From: Janthinobacterium sp. PC23-8
Lineage (GTDB): Bacteria; Pseudomonadota; Gammaproteobacteria; Burkholderiales; Burkholderiaceae_D
NCBI RefSeq assembly: GCF_002250505.1
Contig: NZ_NJGY01000003.1
Location: forward strand, 568,660-632,659
DNA: 64,000 bases
Direction: 5' to 3'
Part shown: positions 40,825 to 49,599 of the stretch, piece after piece
Layout: each line of letters begins with the position of its first letter
How positions within the stretch are numbered: the first letter of the stretch is position 1
Made by a program: the position numbers and the translations under genes
The notes under the pieces: model-generated
Seen by the model: the letters and a program-made list of their open reading frames with translations, nothing else
Databases searched by the model: none
Told to the model about the DNA's origin: nothing

Positions 40825-41373
40825 TCAATCCGGCCGGTGCGGCGTGGCCCGCCGCGCCTGCCATTCGGGCCGCAGCAGGCTGTAGATCTTGGCGTCGCGC
40901 ATCACGCCCTGGATAAAGAATGCCTGGCGCAGCAGGCCTTCCTGGGTAAAGCCGCATTTTTGCGCAATGCGCTCGGACGCGATATTGAGCGGATCCATCA
41001 GCAATTCCAGCCGGTGGTAGGGGTAGGCCTGGAACAGGTAATCGACCAGCAGCCGCGTCGCCTCGCTGGTATAGCCGCGCCCGTTGCGTTGCGGGTCGAA
41101 CAGGCGGTAGCCGATTTCGCGGCTGGCTGCGGTGCGGCTCTTGAAATGGGTGATGCTGCCGATCATGGCCTGGTGCTCGTCTTCAATGATGAACAGTTCG
41201 CTGTCTTCGGTGACAAAACCCGTTTGCATGAAGTCGCGCCGCAGCGCCTCGGGCGACTTGAGCTGTGGCGAAAAAAACGCCCCGCGCGAAGGCAGGTCGT
41301 TGACCAGCGCGATATACGTGGCCAGGTCGGCCGCCTGCAGGTGGCGCAAGCTGCACAGTGTTCCTTTGATCAT
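40825..41373 (-). CDS. GNAT-family N-acetyltransferase (RimJ/RimL-like)
   Basis: ATG 41373 follows AAGGGAAAG; 182 residues. The acetyl-CoA-binding region RNGRGYTSEATRLLVDYLF (motif A, R-x-x-G-x-G/A type) and IASERIAQKCGFTQEGLLRQAFF (motif B) are typical of RimJ/RimL-type acetyltransferases. Substrates may be protein N-termini or small amines; it cannot be specified. Confidence 0.9.
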   Translation of the reverse strand: MIKGTLCSLRHLQAADLATYIALVNDLPSRGAFFSPQLKSPEALRRDFMQTGFVTEDSELFIIEDEHQAMIGSITHFKSRTAASREIGYRLFDPQRNGRGYTSEATRLLVDYLFQAYPYHRLELLMDPLNIASERIAQKCGFTQEGLLRQAFFIQGVMRDAKIYSLLRPEWQARRATPHRPD

Positions 41374-41543
41374 GATCTTTCCCTTGGGTAGGCAGGCCCC
41401 ATGGTAAGCGATGGCGGCTGCGCCAGGCAATTGCCAGTTGGCAAAGTTGCTGCAAACACAGATCAAATACGCTATCGTGCCGGGCTGCGCCCCGGGTTTT
41501 TCCTGCCTGGCGCACCGGCCCCATTTACTTTCACAGGACTCGC

Positions 41544-42977
41544 ATGCCTTCCGTCATCCTTCGCCGTTCCCTTGTTTTCATGCTGCTGGGCAGCGTCTTC
41601 AGCGCCGGCGCCCTGGCCGCCGCACCGGGCAATGACCCGGCCGCGCTGGCGCAAGTGCGCGACACCGCGCTGCAAAGCGACTGGGCTTATGCGCGCCTGG
41701 CCGACATGACCGACCTGATCGGCCCGCGCCTGTCCGGCTCGGCCGGCGCCGCCGCCGCCGTCGACCAGGTGGCCACCGCCATGCGCGCCCTGGGCGCCAG
41801 GGTCACCCTGCAAGCCGTCAAAGTGCCGCACTGGGTGCGTGGTGTGGAAACGGCGCAAATCGTCGACTATGCAGGCCGCCCGCAAGGCGTATCGCAGCGC
41901 GTGGTGCTCACTGCCTTGGGCGGCTCGGGCGCGACACCGGCCGCCGGCCTGACGGCGCCCCTCATCATCGTCAAAAGCTTCGAGGAACTGACGGTGCGCG
42001 CCGCCGAAGTGAAGGGCGCCATCGTGCTGATCGACACGCCGTTCGACCAGGAAATGGCAGAGCGCGGCCTGGCCGGCGCCACCTACGGCCAGGGCTCGCG
42101 CTTCCGTTACAACGGCCCGAAAGCGGCGGCCGAACTGGGCGCCGCCGCCGCGCTGGTGCGCTCGATCGGCGGCGCCGATTTCCGCATCCCGCACGCCGGC
42201 GCCACCGGCCTGGACGACGGCAAGCGCATCCCGGCCGCCGCCGTCACGGTCGAAGACGCGCTGCTGATTGGCCGCCTGGCCGCGCGCGGGCCGCTGAAAA
42301 TGCATTTGACGCTGACGCCGCAAAACCTGCCAGATGCCGACAGCTACAACGTGATCGCCGACTGGCCGGGCACCGACAAGGCCGATGAAGTGGTGATCGT
42401 ATCCGGCCATTTGGACTCCTGGGATCTGGCCACCGGCGCGCAGGACGACGGCGCCGGCGTGGTGGCGGCCATGGGCGTGATCGAGACCCTGAAAAAACTC
42501 GACTACCGTGCGCGCCGCACCATCCGCGTGATCGCCTGGATGAACGAGGAAAATGGCGGGCGCGGCGGCCAGGCTTATTTTGAGGCGAACCAGCGGGCAT
42601 TGGATAAACAGTATGCCGCCATTGAAATGGACATGGGCGCCGGCCGCCCCTTCGGCATCCTGGCCAGCGTGGGAGCGAAATCGGAAAAACTGTTCACTCC
42701 CTTGCGCGCCGCCCTGCAAGCAATCGGCGCACATGCCTTTACCCGCCGCGACGTGCTGGGCTCGGGCGACCTGCATCGCCTGGAAAAAGGCGGCGTGCCC
42801 AGCTTCGAGCCGCTGGTCGACAGCCACAATTATTTTCACTATCACCATACGCCGGCCGATACGCTCGACAAGGTCGACCCGGCCAACCTGAAGCGCAATG
42901 TGGCGCTGATGTCGTCGCTGGCCTGGTACCTGGCCAATCTCGATGGCGAGATCGGCAGGGCGCCCGAGCAGGAGTAA
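41544..42977 (+). CDS. Exported M28-family zinc peptidase
   Basis: A 477-residue protein with a signal peptide (about residues 1-26). A PA-like insert (about 130-260) precedes the di-zinc catalytic domain: VSGHLDSWDLATGAQDDGAG (His and bridging Asp), WMNEENGGRGG (general-base Glu), EMDMGAG and HYHHTPADTLDKVD (final His). It resembles carboxypeptidase Q/aminopeptidase S and should act in the periplasm or outside the cell. It is full length and monocistronic. Confidence 0.93.
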   Translation: MPSVILRRSLVFMLLGSVFSAGALAAAPGNDPAALAQVRDTALQSDWAYARLADMTDLIGPRLSGSAGAAAAVDQVATAMRALGARVTLQAVKVPHWVRGVETAQIVDYAGRPQGVSQRVVLTALGGSGATPAAGLTAPLIIVKSFEELTVRAAEVKGAIVLIDTPFDQEMAERGLAGATYGQGSRFRYNGPKAAAELGAAAALVRSIGGADFRIPHAGATGLDDGKRIPAAAVTVEDALLIGRLAARGPLKMHLTLTPQNLPDADSYNVIADWPGTDKADEVVIVSGHLDSWDLATGAQDDGAGVVAAMGVIETLKKLDYRARRTIRVIAWMNEENGGRGGQAYFEANQRALDKQYAAIEMDMGAGRPFGILASVGAKSEKLFTPLRAALQAIGAHAFTRRDVLGSGDLHRLEKGGVPSFEPLVDSHNYFHYHHTPADTLDKVDPANLKRNVALMSSLAWYLANLDGEIGRAPEQE

Positions 42978-42981
42978 GCGA

Positions 42982-44319
42982 CTACTGCGACCAGCCCTGG
43001 AAATTGTCGGGGTGGTCGTGGCGGATACCCCACCAGGGCAAGTAGGCGTGGTGCTCGCCGCGCGCGCGAAACCAGGGTTTGCCGTGATCGATGGGGCGCA
43101 CCCTGGCCGGCGGCGACACCAGCACGCCGGTCAGGCTGCCACTGTCGCTGGTGCCGGCCACCAGCACCGGCTTGCCCAGGTGATTGGCGTATCCGATCGC
43201 CAGCGCCACATTGGTCAGCGCCGTGCCGGCGCCCATTTCGCCCAGCAGGGCAGGCGTGTTGAAGGTTTGCGGCAGGAAATCAAAGCCGGGCACTTCCAGG
43301 GTCAGCGCATGCGCCAGTTGGCCGATCCGGTCCGATGATGAGGGCAGGGTATGGTTGGCGTCGTGGATCACATAGCCGATCTCCTCTTCCGTCTTGCCGC
43401 CATTGCGCGCCGCCTGCGCAAAGGCCGACTGCCAGGCCTGCACCGCGCGCGGCGGCAGCTCCTTGGTCAGGGCAAAGTCGGCGGCGTTTTTGGTGGCCGG
43501 ATAGCCGACCCAGGCCAGCGCCGCGCGCTCGGTCTGGTAGTGTGGGCCGGCCAGCACCAGCAGCACCAGGTTTTCGTTGATTTGCGCAGGTTTCGGGCGG
43601 CTCGGCGCATCCCAGTTCATTACCCAGACGGTTTCGTTCGGATTGGCTTCCAGATAGGCGAGCGCAGCTGTCAGCGAAGTAAAGCCGGCGTTGTTGCCGC
43701 CCATGGTGATGCGCACATCGGGCGCGGTGGCGCGGGACCAGACAGTGGGGAACGCTGGATTGCCGATGTCGAAATTACTGATAATTTCGTCCCGTACAGT
43801 GTGATGGACTTCGGTTGGATCGAATTTGCCTTCTGGCAGGGCATATTCCACGCGTATACCGGCCAACTCGCGCCAGGTCTGCTTTTTATGGCGTGGGTAG
43901 ACATGATAAAAATAGCTGGGACTGGAGAAATAGATATCATGGAAATTGGTCATCAATTCTTCCAAATATTTTTGGTGATAGCCTTTGAATGTTTCCGTGC
44001 CCCATAGATCATGGGCAATCGGTGCAACCGCTTGCAAAGTACTGAATCCTTTGGGGTCTGTCCTGACCATATCGTCGTTTTTATTGGGGCTGGCCAAACC
44101 CAAGGTCCACAACAATTGCCATTCGGTAGAATAGTCGCGCCGCTGCAAGGGATTGAGCCACTGCAGGCCGACGACCTGCGCCTGAAATGGTGGCTTTGGT
44201 GTTGCCGCTTCTGCCGATGCTATTGCAGGCTGAACTGGCTTTTCGGTGGTGGTACAGGCTGACAATAAAAAGAAAAGCGCCAGGCCAGCGAGGATGGGGA
44301 TGGCAATAAAGCGTTTCAT
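42982..44319 (-). CDS. Lipoprotein partner of the T6SS lipase (Tla3-like, DUF2875-type)
   Basis: ATG 44319 has GGAG six bases upstream and opens a lipoprotein signal (MKRFIAIPILAGLALFFLLSAC, lipobox LSAC), giving 445 residues. The body has WLNPLQRRDYSTEWQLLWTLGL and a C-terminal half with GAGTALTNVALAIGYANHLGKPVLVAGTSDSGS that resembles a thiolase-like fold. Its position directly downstream of a Tle3-type lipase matches Tla3 of Pseudomonas aeruginosa, the adaptor that loads Tle3 onto VgrG. The frame is open to ATG 44457, so a longer form is possible. Family assignment is from memory and moderate; an immunity role cannot be excluded. Confidence 0.65.
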   Translation of the reverse strand: MKRFIAIPILAGLALFFLLSACTTTEKPVQPAIASAEAATPKPPFQAQVVGLQWLNPLQRRDYSTEWQLLWTLGLASPNKNDDMVRTDPKGFSTLQAVAPIAHDLWGTETFKGYHQKYLEELMTNFHDIYFSSPSYFYHVYPRHKKQTWRELAGIRVEYALPEGKFDPTEVHHTVRDEIISNFDIGNPAFPTVWSRATAPDVRITMGGNNAGFTSLTAALAYLEANPNETVWVMNWDAPSRPKPAQINENLVLLVLAGPHYQTERAALAWVGYPATKNAADFALTKELPPRAVQAWQSAFAQAARNGGKTEEEIGYVIHDANHTLPSSSDRIGQLAHALTLEVPGFDFLPQTFNTPALLGEMGAGTALTNVALAIGYANHLGKPVLVAGTSDSGSLTGVLVSPPARVRPIDHGKPWFRARGEHHAYLPWWGIRHDHPDNFQGWSQ

Positions 44320-44457
44320 GATTTCTCCATTTGACGAGATACCGGAATCACCTTCTCTGCCTTGCCATGACAGCCACAGCGCGGCGGCGACCAGCAGGGC
44401 AACCATCAAACATAACAAAAAACGCTTGCCAGGGGAGCTGTTCAAGTCAGGCATCAT
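44320..44457 (-). other. In-frame upstream extension with a second hydrophobic helix
   Basis: These 46 codons are open, in frame with the lipoprotein gene, and begin ATGATG overlapping the lipase stop by 11 bases. They encode KRFLLCLMVALLVAAALWLSW, another signal-like helix. Either a longer membrane-anchored product is made by coupling to the lipase, or this is the head of a deleted duplicate. Confidence 0.5.
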
Positions 44458-46588
44458 CTGTCCCCAGAGCCGATATGCCAGTCGGAGCTGGACTTATAAC
44501 AACGTTCTGGCGCTCATCAACTATCTTTGCAGGTTTCCTGGCAAGACTGTCTTTGGCATTTGCCCATTCGAACACCGATACATCTTTGAACTTTCCTTTG
44601 TTGAAATACTCAAAAAATTCTTTGTTATTGTCAGCAGCGCTCAAACCTTTTAATAATGTCCAATCCGCCGCCACCCTCAGTGTGCGAAGCTCCTCCTGCC
44701 TGATCGTGCATACCCCCACCGCCACGTCGTAGGCCAGCGCTTTTTCCGCATGCTCGGGATTGGTCATGATGGTCGAGTGATCGGTGGCGTGGGTGTCGAT
44801 ATTGGCCACCAGGTAGTTGCGGATTTCCCTGGTGCGCCAGGACTGGAACGCGCTGGACGCCTCCTCAGGATTGTCCACCCCCGTGACGGCGGGGTCGCCT
44901 TTTTTCACCAGGCTGTCGCGCCGGGCTTGCATGCGCAACATGCCGTTCTGTTCGTAGCGCAATGCCGCTTCGGTTTCCGCGTCGCCCTTGCCCAGCGGGC
45001 GATGCGATGCATACGCATCGTTGGCTTCGGCAGAGCGCTCCTTGTGCAGGGAGTCGGACGGTGCGTCGCGCTCCTCGTCAAACTGCTCGCTGACAGCGTC
45101 AAAACGTTTTGCCCGGGGGCGGAAGGTGGTGGGCAGCCCGGGCGCCTTCAGCGGCAGCAGCCAGGGATGGGGCGGCAGGGCGTTGATGCGCGTGCGTGCC
45201 GCTTTGGACAGCACGATCATCACCGGTGCGAACAAAAAGGTCAGTATCTTGCGGCCGATGCCCTGGCTGGCGCGCAAGCCTTTTTCGATCGAGTATTCGG
45301 CGACCAGCGAGCGCGGGTGCCAGAAATCGAGGCTGTCCGGCGTCAAGGGCTGGCCGTCGCGCTGCCAGATATCGTAGTCTTCTTCGTTTTCCTGCCCCAC
45401 CGGATGGTTCTGCGCGAAGACGCGCTGGGTGAAGACGCCTTCGCCGCCGGTATCGGCGATCTCGCGGGCCGACATGCCGCGCCAGCCGATGCCCTGGACG
45501 GGCGTGGCGGAAATCACCTGGTCGTGCGGATTACAGTACAAGGTGACGCGGCCACAGGTGGAGCCGTTCAGGCCGTAGGCCGCCCGATCAAGCGCCGCTT
45601 CATAACCATCCTCGGACCTGGATTTCTTGTTGGCCGTGTATTTGTCGACCAGCGCGGCATCCTGTTGCAGGGCCTGGCGCGTGCGCAGGATGTCGAAAAA
45701 TGCTTTCAAGGTCCTGGTGCGCGCCTCGTACTTCTGCCGGCCCGTGTTGCCGTGCTCATCCTTCAAATGGCCGCTGACCCAGTTCTCCGTAAAATTCTTG
45801 TCCAGCAGGCTGTACGGCGGATTGCACAGCACATAGCTGTCGGCCACGGCGTCGGCACCCAGCGTCTCGCCAAGGAAGGCGGCGGCCATCGCCACCATAT
45901 TGCCCTGGCTGTGGCAGACGATGGTGACGGGTACGTCCTTCTGGCAGTCGCGTATCGAGCGCACCAGCCGCGCCAGGCGCCAGGCGGCAAACACGAAGTA
46001 CGGCCGTGGCGGGCAGGCGTAGACTTGCCGGTCATCGGTGGGATTCATGTGCTGGATATGCATCCACAAGAACAGCTGTTCCGACAGTCCCTGGTTCCAC
46101 AAGTCGGGCAGGGCGCTGCAGCCATTGGCAAACGGGCCGCCGCCCCAGTAATTCTTTTCGTTCAGGTAGATGCCTTCGCCGAATTCCTGCAACTCTGCAC
46201 TGCTGGCTTTATAACCCCAGCGGAAACGGATCACGGGCGAATTGGCGTCATCTGTCTGCAGGAAGGTGCTGGCGCTGCGCCTGGGATTGAGAAAGCCGTC
46301 GTCGCTCAATTCGCGCTCGTAGCGCGCAGGCTTCATTTGCCCGCCGGCGGGGCCGGGGATGGCCAGGTCTTCGTTGCGGCGTTTCAGGCGCTGGTTCAAG
46401 CCTTCGCACAAACCCGCTTCTGCCGCTTCATACCATTCGCCATCGGAGTTGACGCCGTGCACGAAGATGATTATGCCGGGCCGTTGCAGGCGCTGGACGA
46501 TCCTGAGATCGCCGTGGCTGAACAAGGCATGACCGTCGGCTTCACCGAGCAGTATGCAATCGGCGTCAAGCTTGAACTCATTCCACAT
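44447..46588 (-). CDS. tle3: T6SS phospholipase effector, Tle3 family (DUF3274)
   Basis: A 713-residue alpha/beta hydrolase. The oxyanion/HG motif is IIIFVHGVNSDGEWYE (residues 39-54) and the nucleophile elbow is VTIVCHSQGNMVAMAAAF, with Ser227. Tle3 enzymes also carry a long C-terminal DUF3274 region, matching the helical Arg/Glu-rich region seen here from about residue 450. They hydrolyse phospholipids of target cells after delivery by VgrG. No signal peptide is present, as expected for T6SS cargo. No VgrG, Hcp or PAAR gene is within the window, so this is an orphan effector locus. Confidence 0.82.
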   Translation of the reverse strand: MWNEFKLDADCILLGEADGHALFSHGDLRIVQRLQRPGIIIFVHGVNSDGEWYEAAEAGLCEGLNQRLKRRNEDLAIPGPAGGQMKPARYERELSDDGFLNPRRSASTFLQTDDANSPVIRFRWGYKASSAELQEFGEGIYLNEKNYWGGGPFANGCSALPDLWNQGLSEQLFLWMHIQHMNPTDDRQVYACPPRPYFVFAAWRLARLVRSIRDCQKDVPVTIVCHSQGNMVAMAAAFLGETLGADAVADSYVLCNPPYSLLDKNFTENWVSGHLKDEHGNTGRQKYEARTRTLKAFFDILRTRQALQQDAALVDKYTANKKSRSEDGYEAALDRAAYGLNGSTCGRVTLYCNPHDQVISATPVQGIGWRGMSAREIADTGGEGVFTQRVFAQNHPVGQENEEDYDIWQRDGQPLTPDSLDFWHPRSLVAEYSIEKGLRASQGIGRKILTFLFAPVMIVLSKAARTRINALPPHPWLLPLKAPGLPTTFRPRAKRFDAVSEQFDEERDAPSDSLHKERSAEANDAYASHRPLGKGDAETEAALRYEQNGMLRMQARRDSLVKKGDPAVTGVDNPEEASSAFQSWRTREIRNYLVANIDTHATDHSTIMTNPEHAEKALAYDVAVGVCTIRQEELRTLRVAADWTLLKGLSAADNNKEFFEYFNKGKFKDVSVFEWANAKDSLARKPAKIVDERQNVVISPAPTGISALGTDDA

Positions 46589-46705
46589 GCGGGCGCTCCG
46601 TCAAGTCATGAACGAATCGGGAAGTTGCCCCAAGGTAATCCCGGGCAATCTGCACTTTAAGTCGATAGCCGGGAGCAGCAATTGTGGAGGATCAAGGAAG
46701 GAACG

Positions 46706-47566
46706 TTACAGCGCGTCGAGTGGTATCTTCAGATAACGCACGCCGTTCTCTTCCGGCTCGGGCAGCTTGCCCGCATTGATATTGACTTGAATCGCCGGCA
46801 ATATCAATGTCGGCATCTCCAGGGTGGCGTCGCGGCCCGTGCGCAGGGCCACGAATTGTTCTTCCGTGACGCCGTCGCGCAGATGGATATTGCAGGCGCG
46901 CTGTTCGGCCACCGTGGTTTCCCAGCGCGCGGCGCGGCCGGCCGGCGGGTAATCGTGGCACATGAACAGCCGCGTCGCCGGCGGCAGCGACAGCAGGCGC
47001 TGGACGGAGCGGTAGAGCAGGGTGGCCGAGCCGCCGGGAAAGTCGCAGCGGGCCGAACCGACGTCGGGCATGAACAGGGTGTCGCCCACAAACACGGCGT
47101 CGCCGATCTGGTAGGCCAGGTCGGCCGGCGTGTGTCCCGGCACATGCAGGGCGCGCACTTCCAGCGCGCCGATATGAAACACCTGGTCGGGCGCGAACAG
47201 CTGGTCGAATTGCGAGCCGTCGTTTGTTGCGCCCTCCAGATGATAGATGTTGGCAAACGCCCGCTGCACCGCCTGGATCGCCGCGCCGATCGCCACATTG
47301 CCGCCCAGTTGCCGCTGCAGATACGGGGCGGCCGACAGGTGGTCGGCGTGGGCATGGGTTTCCAGCAGCCAGCGGCACTGCAAGCCGTGCTCGCGCACAA
47401 AGGCGACCACCTTGTCGGCCGAGGTGGTGGCTGTGCGGCCCCCCTTCGGATCGTAGTCGAGCACGGAGTCGATGATGGCGCAGGCGCCGCCTTCGCCCTC
47501 GTACACGACATAGGTGACGGTGGCGGTGGCGGGATCGAAAAAAGCGTGTATGTGGGGCGTCATCAT
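46706..47566 (-). CDS. MBL-fold metallo-hydrolase (persulfide dioxygenase-like)
   Basis: A 286-residue protein of the metallo-beta-lactamase fold with LLETHAHADHLSAAPYLQ (metal motif), HVPGHTPADLAYQIGDAVFVGDTLFMPDVGSARCDFPGGSA and a late His (FMCHDYPP). This matches the ETHE1/Blh group, which oxidises glutathione persulfide or related sulfur species. No rhodanese or BigR gene is adjacent. It is monocistronic, with ATG 47566. Confidence 0.87.
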   Translation of the reverse strand: MMTPHIHAFFDPATATVTYVVYEGEGGACAIIDSVLDYDPKGGRTATTSADKVVAFVREHGLQCRWLLETHAHADHLSAAPYLQRQLGGNVAIGAAIQAVQRAFANIYHLEGATNDGSQFDQLFAPDQVFHIGALEVRALHVPGHTPADLAYQIGDAVFVGDTLFMPDVGSARCDFPGGSATLLYRSVQRLLSLPPATRLFMCHDYPPAGRAARWETTVAEQRACNIHLRDGVTEEQFVALRTGRDATLEMPTLILPAIQVNINAGKLPEPEENGVRYLKIPLDAL

Positions 47567-47737
47567 GGAAGCAAAAGGGCGGGCAGGGATGCCTATTATA
47601 TCGCTGTGATCGTTTGAAAAATATCTTCAATCACCTCTTGATATGTAAAAAACGCATATCGGCGAGGGTGCGCCGCCGCAGTGTGTGCGCCGCTGCCCGG
47701 GCTTCGTGCTAATCTGCTTGCCACAAGGAGGAAGTCC

Positions 47738-47980
47738 ATGAACGATACCACTGCACGTAGCGAACAATACCGCGGTTTCACGATCTCCGTGACGCCACAG
47801 AAGGACCATGACGATCTGTGGGATTTTACTTACCACCTGCAGCGCGACGCCGGCGCAGGGGGCGAGGCAAAAGATATCGAACGCAGCCGCACCCTGGGCG
47901 GCTATTCCACGCCCGAGACCGCCTGTGTGGCCGGCCTGGAAGTGGCCAGGACCGAAGTGGACAATCTGCTGCGTCCCTGA
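47738..47980 (+). CDS. Small hypothetical protein A of a related pair
   Basis: ATG 47738 follows a perfect AAGGAGG; 80 residues. The sequence has YRGFTISVTPQKDHDDLWDFTYHLQRD, then a C-terminal helix TACVAGLEVARTEVDNLL. It is small, cytoplasmic and probably alpha/beta. The next gene shows the same plan (YKG.EI.. at the start, a Trp, acidic middle, C-terminal helix with VxxIDNII), so they are probably diverged duplicates. No family name is known to me. Confidence 0.7.
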   Translation: MNDTTARSEQYRGFTISVTPQKDHDDLWDFTYHLQRDAGAGGEAKDIERSRTLGGYSTPETACVAGLEVARTEVDNLLRP

Positions 47981-48095
47981 GCCCAGGCTTGATCCACCGT
48001 AAATCGTTTGCCGTGGTTGCGCGTCGCCGCTGAAACTGATCGCGGCGTACGGCGCTTCATGCTACGATTTCCTTTATTGCGCAAGGAGGCACACC

Positions 48096-48344
48096 ATGAA
48101 CAGCAGTTCCAAGATCCACTATAAAGGCTGGGAAATCGTTCCCCTGGCCGTGCCGACCAGCGATGGCAAATGGTCGGCCAGTTGTGATATCGAACGCGCC
48201 ACGGTCGAAGGCCTGGAAGTGTTCGAAGGCTCGACCATGCAATTTGTGCGCGACGACGAAGATGGCGCGATTGCCGCCGCCTGCGAAGAAGCCGTGCGCC
48301 AGATCGACAATATCATCGCCAACCCGCTGGTGCGCCTCGCCTGA
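48096..48344 (+). CDS. Small hypothetical protein B of a related pair
   Basis: ATG 48096 again follows AAGGAGG; 82 residues. HYKGWEIVPLAVPTSDGKWSASCDIE mirrors the start of the preceding protein and AACEEAVRQIDNIIANPL mirrors its end. It is followed by a strong hairpin. Function is unknown; strong ribosome sites suggest substantial expression. Confidence 0.72.
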   Translation: MNSSSKIHYKGWEIVPLAVPTSDGKWSASCDIERATVEGLEVFEGSTMQFVRDDEDGAIAAACEEAVRQIDNIIANPLVRLA

Positions 48345-48370
48345 GGCCAGCCACGCATCGCTTTGCCGTG

Positions 48371-48397
48371 CAGCTGGCGCCCGCCAGCTGCTGTTTT
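48371..48397 (+). terminator. Rho-independent terminator after the small-protein pair
   Basis: CAGCTGGCG-CC-CGCCAGCTG is a perfect 9-bp stem at 48371-48390, followed by CTGTTTT. It separates the pair from the prp promoter. Confidence 0.7.
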
Positions 48398-48422
48398 CAT
48401 TGCTTCACTTGCGCTCAATGGT

Positions 48423-48490
48423 GTTTCATCGGTGTTTCAATGGCGTTTCAAAATATGTTTCAATATGAAACGTTGAGACAAAAATGAAAC
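48423..48490 (+). promoter_or_regulatory. Phased GTTTCA/TGAAAC activator-binding array of the prp operon
   Basis: GTTTCA occurs at 48423, 48434, 48445 and 48457 (spacing 11, 11, 12 bases) and its complement TGAAAC at 48466 and 48485; 48457-48471 forms the perfect palindrome GTTTCA-ATA-TGAAAC. One more TGAAAC is at 48665. The array lies 135-200 bases upstream of the sigma-54 promoter, the usual position of enhancer sites for an activator such as PrpR. Confidence 0.7.
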
Positions 48491-48624
48491 GTTTTGATGC
48501 GCAGCTGTGACATGCGCTGGTCCATTTTCTGCACCGCCATCCCACCCGCAAGCGGCCGCCATAGCGTCGTTTCACCTCTGATACAGACCGTTTGAGCCGC
48601 TAGCACAGCTGCCTGAGAGCTGCC

Positions 48625-48640
48625 TGGCACGGCATTTGCA
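48625..48640 (+). promoter_or_regulatory. Sigma-54 (-24/-12) promoter of the prp operon
   Basis: TGGCACGGCATTTGCA matches the sigma-54 consensus TGGCACG-N4-TTGCA at every position, 54 bases before the prpB start. Transcription would begin near 48652 and require an AAA+ activator. Confidence 0.88.
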
Positions 48641-48693
48641 CTACTCCTGTGCATAGCAGCTCCATGAAACATTCGAAACCATAAGGTGAACAC

Positions 48694-49581
48694 ATGAGTC
48701 TTTATTCCGCAGGTGCCGCGTTCCGCAAGGCCGTCCAGGACGAATCTCCGTTGCAAGTGGTCGGTGCCATCAATGCCAACCACGCCTTGCTGGCCAAGCG
48801 CGCCGGTTTCAGGGCCATCTACTTGTCCGGTGGCGGCGTGGCGGCCGGCTCGCTGGGCCTGCCTGACCTCGGCATCTCCAACCTTGACGACGTGCTGACC
48901 GATATCCGCCGCATCACCGACGTGTGCGATTTGCCGTTGCTGGTCGACGCCGACACCGGCTTCGGCTCGTCCGCCTTCAACGTGGCGCGCACGGTGAAAG
49001 CGATGATCAAGGCCGGCGCCGCCGCCCTGCATATCGAAGACCAGGTGGGCGCCAAGCGCTGCGGTCATCGTCCGGGCAAGGAAATCGTCAGCAAGGAAGA
49101 AATGGTCGACCGCATCAAGGCAGCCGTCGATGCGCGCACCGACCCGGACTTCGTCATCATGGCGCGCACCGATGCGCTGGCCGTCGATGGCCTGGACGCC
49201 GCGCTGGAGCGCGCCGTGGCCTGCGTCGAAGCGGGCGCCGACATGATCTTCCCGGAAGCGATCACCGACCTGGCGATGTACACCACGTTCGCCAACGCCG
49301 TCAAGGTTCCCGTGCTGGCCAATATCACGGAATTTGGCGCGACGCCCCTGTTCACCGTGGACGAGCTGCGCGGCGCCGAGGTGGGCCTGGTGCTGTACCC
49401 GCTGTCCGCTTTCCGCGCCATGAACAAGGCGGCCGAAAACGTCTATACGGCGCTGCGCCGCGATGGCACGCAGCAAAATGTGCTCGATACCATGCAGACG
49501 CGCATGGAGCTGTATGAATCGATCAATTATCACGACTTCGAACAAAAACTCGACGCACTGTTTGCCGCGCAAAAAAAATAA
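48694..49581 (+). CDS. prpB: 2-methylisocitrate lyase
   Basis: A 295-residue enzyme of the PEP mutase/isocitrate lyase superfamily. Mg-binding DADTGFG ([12 protein letters not shown]) and the catalytic loop [14 protein letters not shown], equivalent to KKCGH with the catalytic Cys, are visible. It splits 2-methylisocitrate into pyruvate and succinate in propionate degradation. It is the first gene of the prp operon, 18 bases before prpC. Confidence 0.97.
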   Translation: MSLYSAGAAFRKAVQDESPLQVVGAINANHALLAKRAGFRAIYLSGGGVAAGSLGLPDLGISNLDDVLTDIRRITDVCDLPLLVDADTGFGSSAFNVARTVKAMIKAGAAALHIEDQVGAKRCGHRPGKEIVSKEEMVDRIKAAVDARTDPDFVIMARTDALAVDGLDAALERAVACVEAGADMIFPEAITDLAMYTTFANAVKVPVLANITEFGATPLFTVDELRGAEVGLVLYPLSAFRAMNKAAENVYTALRRDGTQQNVLDTMQTRMELYESINYHDFEQKLDALFAAQKK

Positions 49582-49599
49582 TCAACACTGGAGAACACC

